Part shown: positions 12,869-13,209 of the stretch, piece by piece
Layout of the letters: each line of letters opens with the position of its first letter
Position numbering within the stretch: position 1 is the stretch's first letter
NCBI GenBank assembly: GCA_900550025.1
Contig: URQP01000077.1
Span: 1 to 13,209 of the forward strand
Length of the DNA: 13,209 nucleotides
Direction of reading: 5' to 3'
From: an uncultured Porphyromonadaceae bacterium
Lineage (GTDB): Bacteria; Bacteroidota; Bacteroidia; Bacteroidales; Muribaculaceae
Translations under genes and position numbers: made by a program
Notes under the pieces: generated by a model
Told to the model about the DNA's origin: nothing
Databases searched by the model: none
What the model saw: only the letters and a program-made list of their open reading frames with translations

Positions 12869-12933
12869 AGAATGCATCCAGCAATTAGTACTCAATTTCA
12901 CCACAGACGTGAAATTTCACACTAAAGCATTCT
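12869..12933 (+). other. Nested hairpin in the leader of the leucine-rich peptide
   Basis: AGAATGC (12869-12875) pairs with GCATTCT (12927-12933) and encloses AATTTCAC (12894-12901) pairing with GTGAAATT (12909-12916) across a seven-base loop. Both stems are perfect. The fold begins about 10 bases from the predicted transcript start. I do not match it to a known RNA family. Confidence 0.45.
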
Positions 12934-12989
12934 GTAATGTCGATTAAAACGTAGAGTTCAAAGTGTGGTACATGCGGAGGATATAAGCA

Positions 12990-13058
12990 ATGAAAAGACT
13001 TTTACAGCTTTTGAGGTTGTTGAAGTTTGTGTTAGAAATTGCACAATTGCTATCTTAA
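12990..13058 (+). CDS. 22-residue leucine-rich amphipathic peptide
   Basis: ATG at 12990 has a perfect GGAGG at 12976-12980, nine bases upstream, the best ribosome binding site in the window. The peptide opens MKRLLQLLRLLKF and ends IAQLLS. Nine of 22 residues are Leu, and the charged residues (K2, R3, R9, K12, E16) are spaced so that an amphipathic helix would have one hydrophobic face. Such short peptides can be type I toxins, leader peptides or membrane-associated regulators; nothing here decides between these. A promoter and a folded leader precede it and a small hairpin overlaps its stop. No homologue is recognised. Confidence 0.5.
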   Translation: MKRLLQLLRLLKFVLEIAQLLS

Positions 13059-13080
13059 TTTGGCTTAGAGATGTCAAATT
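13057..13080 (+). other. Hairpin overlapping the peptide stop codon
   Basis: AATTTGGC (13057-13064) pairs with GTCAAATT (13073-13080), eight pairs with one G-U, around an eight-base loop. No U-run follows, so it may stabilise the 3' end or be part of the RNA fold. From 13081 to 13158 I see no gene or signal. Confidence 0.35.
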
Positions 13081-13158
13081 AGTATCTAATAACACTGTCT
13101 GTACAACATGAATTCAAAACTGATTTAATAAGTACTCTCATATCAAACTGCAGCACAT

Positions 13159-13200
13159 AAAAAAGGAAGTGGAGGCGGACCTGCGTCTGTCTCCACTTCT
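13159..13200 (-). terminator. Terminator of a leftward gene beyond the right edge
   Basis: Read on the minus strand, AGAAGTGGAG (13200-13191) pairs with CTCCACTTCC (13174-13165), ten pairs with one G-U; inner AGAC/GTCC pairs extend it; six T follow (13164-13159). The U-run lies on the leftward side, so a gene outside the window that reads leftward most likely ends here. The rightward peptide unit could also stop at it, less efficiently. Confidence 0.8.
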
Positions 13201-13209
13201 CTTAGAAAG

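Overview
The window comes from a member of the Bacteroidales. Three things point there: recurrent promoters of the Bacteroidetes type (TTG, about 20 bases, TAnnTTTG) at 894-924, 2990-3018 and, on the minus strand, 11862-11832; Bacteroidetes families such as a BtuB/BtuG pair, DUF3127 and GYF_2-CD225 proteins; and two C-terminal tails of the type IX secretion (T9SS) kind. The T9SS tails argue against Bacteroides proper and fit Muribaculaceae, Prevotellaceae, Paraprevotella-like or Porphyromonas-like lineages. I cannot name a species.

Left part (1-2939). Bases 1-103 hold nothing I can call. A secreted DUF3108 protein (104-850) is followed by an AT-rich terminator-like hairpin. Next is a compact orphan transcription unit (about 894-1323): a strong promoter, a structured 5' leader, a 43-residue ORF of unknown function, two further hairpins and a textbook terminator. 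Then comes a membrane-protein operon: two tandem paralogues with GYF_2, Q/P linker and CD225 (dispanin/IFITM-like) parts, and a DUF2752 protein whose TTG start overlaps the preceding stop.

Centre (2990-10348). A vitamin B12 surface-capture locus. A promoter leads into a cobalamin riboswitch (3024-3182), then btuB (TonB-dependent receptor), btuG (surface lipoprotein beta-propeller) and a calcium-loop cell-surface protein with a T9SS tail. A second cobalamin riboswitch (7715-7875), with no visible promoter of its own, controls a 750-residue protein that joins an N-terminal beta domain, a BtuG-like propeller, a beta-sandwich and a T9SS tail. Both riboswitches are followed by a U-rich strand that can pair with an A-rich strand directly before the start codon, which suggests translational control by the same design. 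A strong terminator closes the locus.

Right part (10397-13209). Leftward, a queuosine-precursor transporter (YhhQ family) is followed by a coupled HAD nucleotidase (YjjG-like). The transporter leader fits a class I type II preQ1 riboswitch pseudoknot very closely. Divergently transcribed is a DUF3127 OB-fold protein ending in an SSB-like acidic tip, with a hairpin after it. The last 750 bases are AT-rich: a small basic protein on the minus strand, a 72-base imperfect palindrome, and a second orphan unit with a promoter, a folded leader and a 22-residue leucine-rich peptide with a perfect Shine-Dalgarno. A terminator for a leftward gene outside the window ends the sequence.
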